Assembly (NCBI GenBank): GCA_934754755.1
Contig: CAKVJS010000091.1
Span: 1-5,416 of the forward strand
Source of the DNA: an uncultured Erysipelotrichales bacterium
GTDB taxonomy: Bacteria; Bacillota_I; Bacilli_A; Erysipelotrichales; Coprobacillaceae
Direction: 5' to 3'
DNA length: 5,416 nt
In this document: positions 5,239 to 5,416 of the stretch, in pieces
How the letters are laid out: each line of letters begins with the position of its first letter
Numbering within the stretch: the first letter of the stretch is position 1
The notes under the pieces: generated by a model
Told to the model about the DNA's origin: nothing
Databases searched by the model: none
The model's input: the letters and a program-made list of their open reading frames with translations, nothing else
Made by a program: the position numbers and the translations under genes

Positions 5239-5383
5239 ATGGAAAAATTTAAAATTATTGCATGTCTATTATTAATAGGTACTGGATTAGTTGGATGTAA
5301 TGCAAAAAGAAACTTCAAAACAAGACCAAAAAGTTGAAGTTCAAACAAATCCAGCAAGTATTCATGTAGATCCTGCAAAATAA
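5239..5383 (+). pseudogene. Small lipoprotein gene with a frameshift
   Basis: The ATG has AAAGGTG (5226-5232) 6 nt upstream. The product starts MEKFK, then has a hydrophobic stretch (residues 6-18) and a lipobox LVGC with C20 as the lipidation site: a complete Sec/lipoprotein signal peptide. In this frame it stops at 5335-5337 after 32 residues with a basic, atypical tail. The next frame continues with a hydrophilic run typical of a mature lipoprotein (KETSKQDQKVEVQ, then TNPASIHVDPAK) to TAA at 5381-5383. Removing one A from the A5 run at 5304-5308 joins them smoothly (CNAKETSKQ) into a 47-aa lipoprotein. I read this as a one-base insertion in a homopolymer: a real mutation, phase variation or a sequencing error. 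The intact product would sit on the outer face of the cytoplasmic membrane; its function is unknown. The 32-aa product could still be made. Confidence 0.65.
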
Positions 5384-5416
5384 AAGTAATGTAATATAAA
5401 TAACTAGAAATATAGG
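5384..5416. other. Right edge, no feature seen
   Basis: The last 33 bases after the lipoprotein stop are AT-rich. They show no terminator hairpin and no start of a further gene before the window ends. Confidence 0.5.

Noticed and set aside
5300..5337. Programmed frameshift in the lipoprotein gene
   Set aside because: Joining the frames needs a +1 shift. There is no slippery heptamer of the -1 type, no +1 stop-codon signal at the A5 run, and A5 is short for transcriptional slippage.
5187..5378. 63-codon leftward ORF over the lipoprotein
   Set aside because: It has no ribosome binding site, and its Phe/Leu-rich translation is the antisense of an A-rich stretch; the rightward lipobox frame explains the region better.
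1..5416. CRISPR array, insertion sequence or phage element
   Set aside because: No spaced direct-repeat array, no transposase or integrase motif and no paired terminal inverted repeats were found on either strand.

Overview
The window comes from a low-GC bacterium, most likely a member of the Bacillota. The evidence is very AT-rich DNA, strong GGAGG-type ribosome binding sites, TATAAT/TRTGN-type promoters, a Csp and a MIF-like protein of the type common in anaerobic Bacillota, and a SNF2 helicase with the long N-terminal half usual in that phylum. I cannot assign a genus.

Layout: (1) Positions 1-84 hold only the terminator of a rightward gene lying off the left edge. (2) A leftward cold-shock protein gene (285-488) has its own terminator and a predicted 116-nt 5' leader that can fold in two mutually exclusive ways. 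(3) A 340-bp divergent intergenic region separates csp from a rightward MIF/tautomerase-family gene (870-1211), which has its own promoter and terminator. (4) A large rightward gene (1314-4439) encodes a 1041-aa SNF2-family ATPase; all helicase motifs are present, but the N-terminus looks like a SWIM-type module without zinc ligands. (5) A leftward tRNA-His(GTG) gene (4611-4687) converges on it, and two hairpins lie between them. (6) Positions 4740-5238 are extremely AT-rich with no real ORF, but contain promoter-like signals on both strands, two strong dyads (one a good leftward intrinsic terminator) and a repeat cluster. (7) A tiny lipoprotein gene at 5239-5383 is broken by one extra A in an A5 run.

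The core genes look like ordinary unlinked housekeeping or accessory functions (RNA chaperone, tautomerase, DNA/RNP remodelling ATPase, tRNA), each apparently with its own transcription unit. I see no defence island, CRISPR array, insertion sequence or biosynthetic cluster. The items most worth a second look are the AT-rich block with a possible leftward small RNA of about 210 nt, the frameshifted mini-lipoprotein next to it, the bistable csp leader and the zinc-less SWIM-like region of the SNF2 protein.
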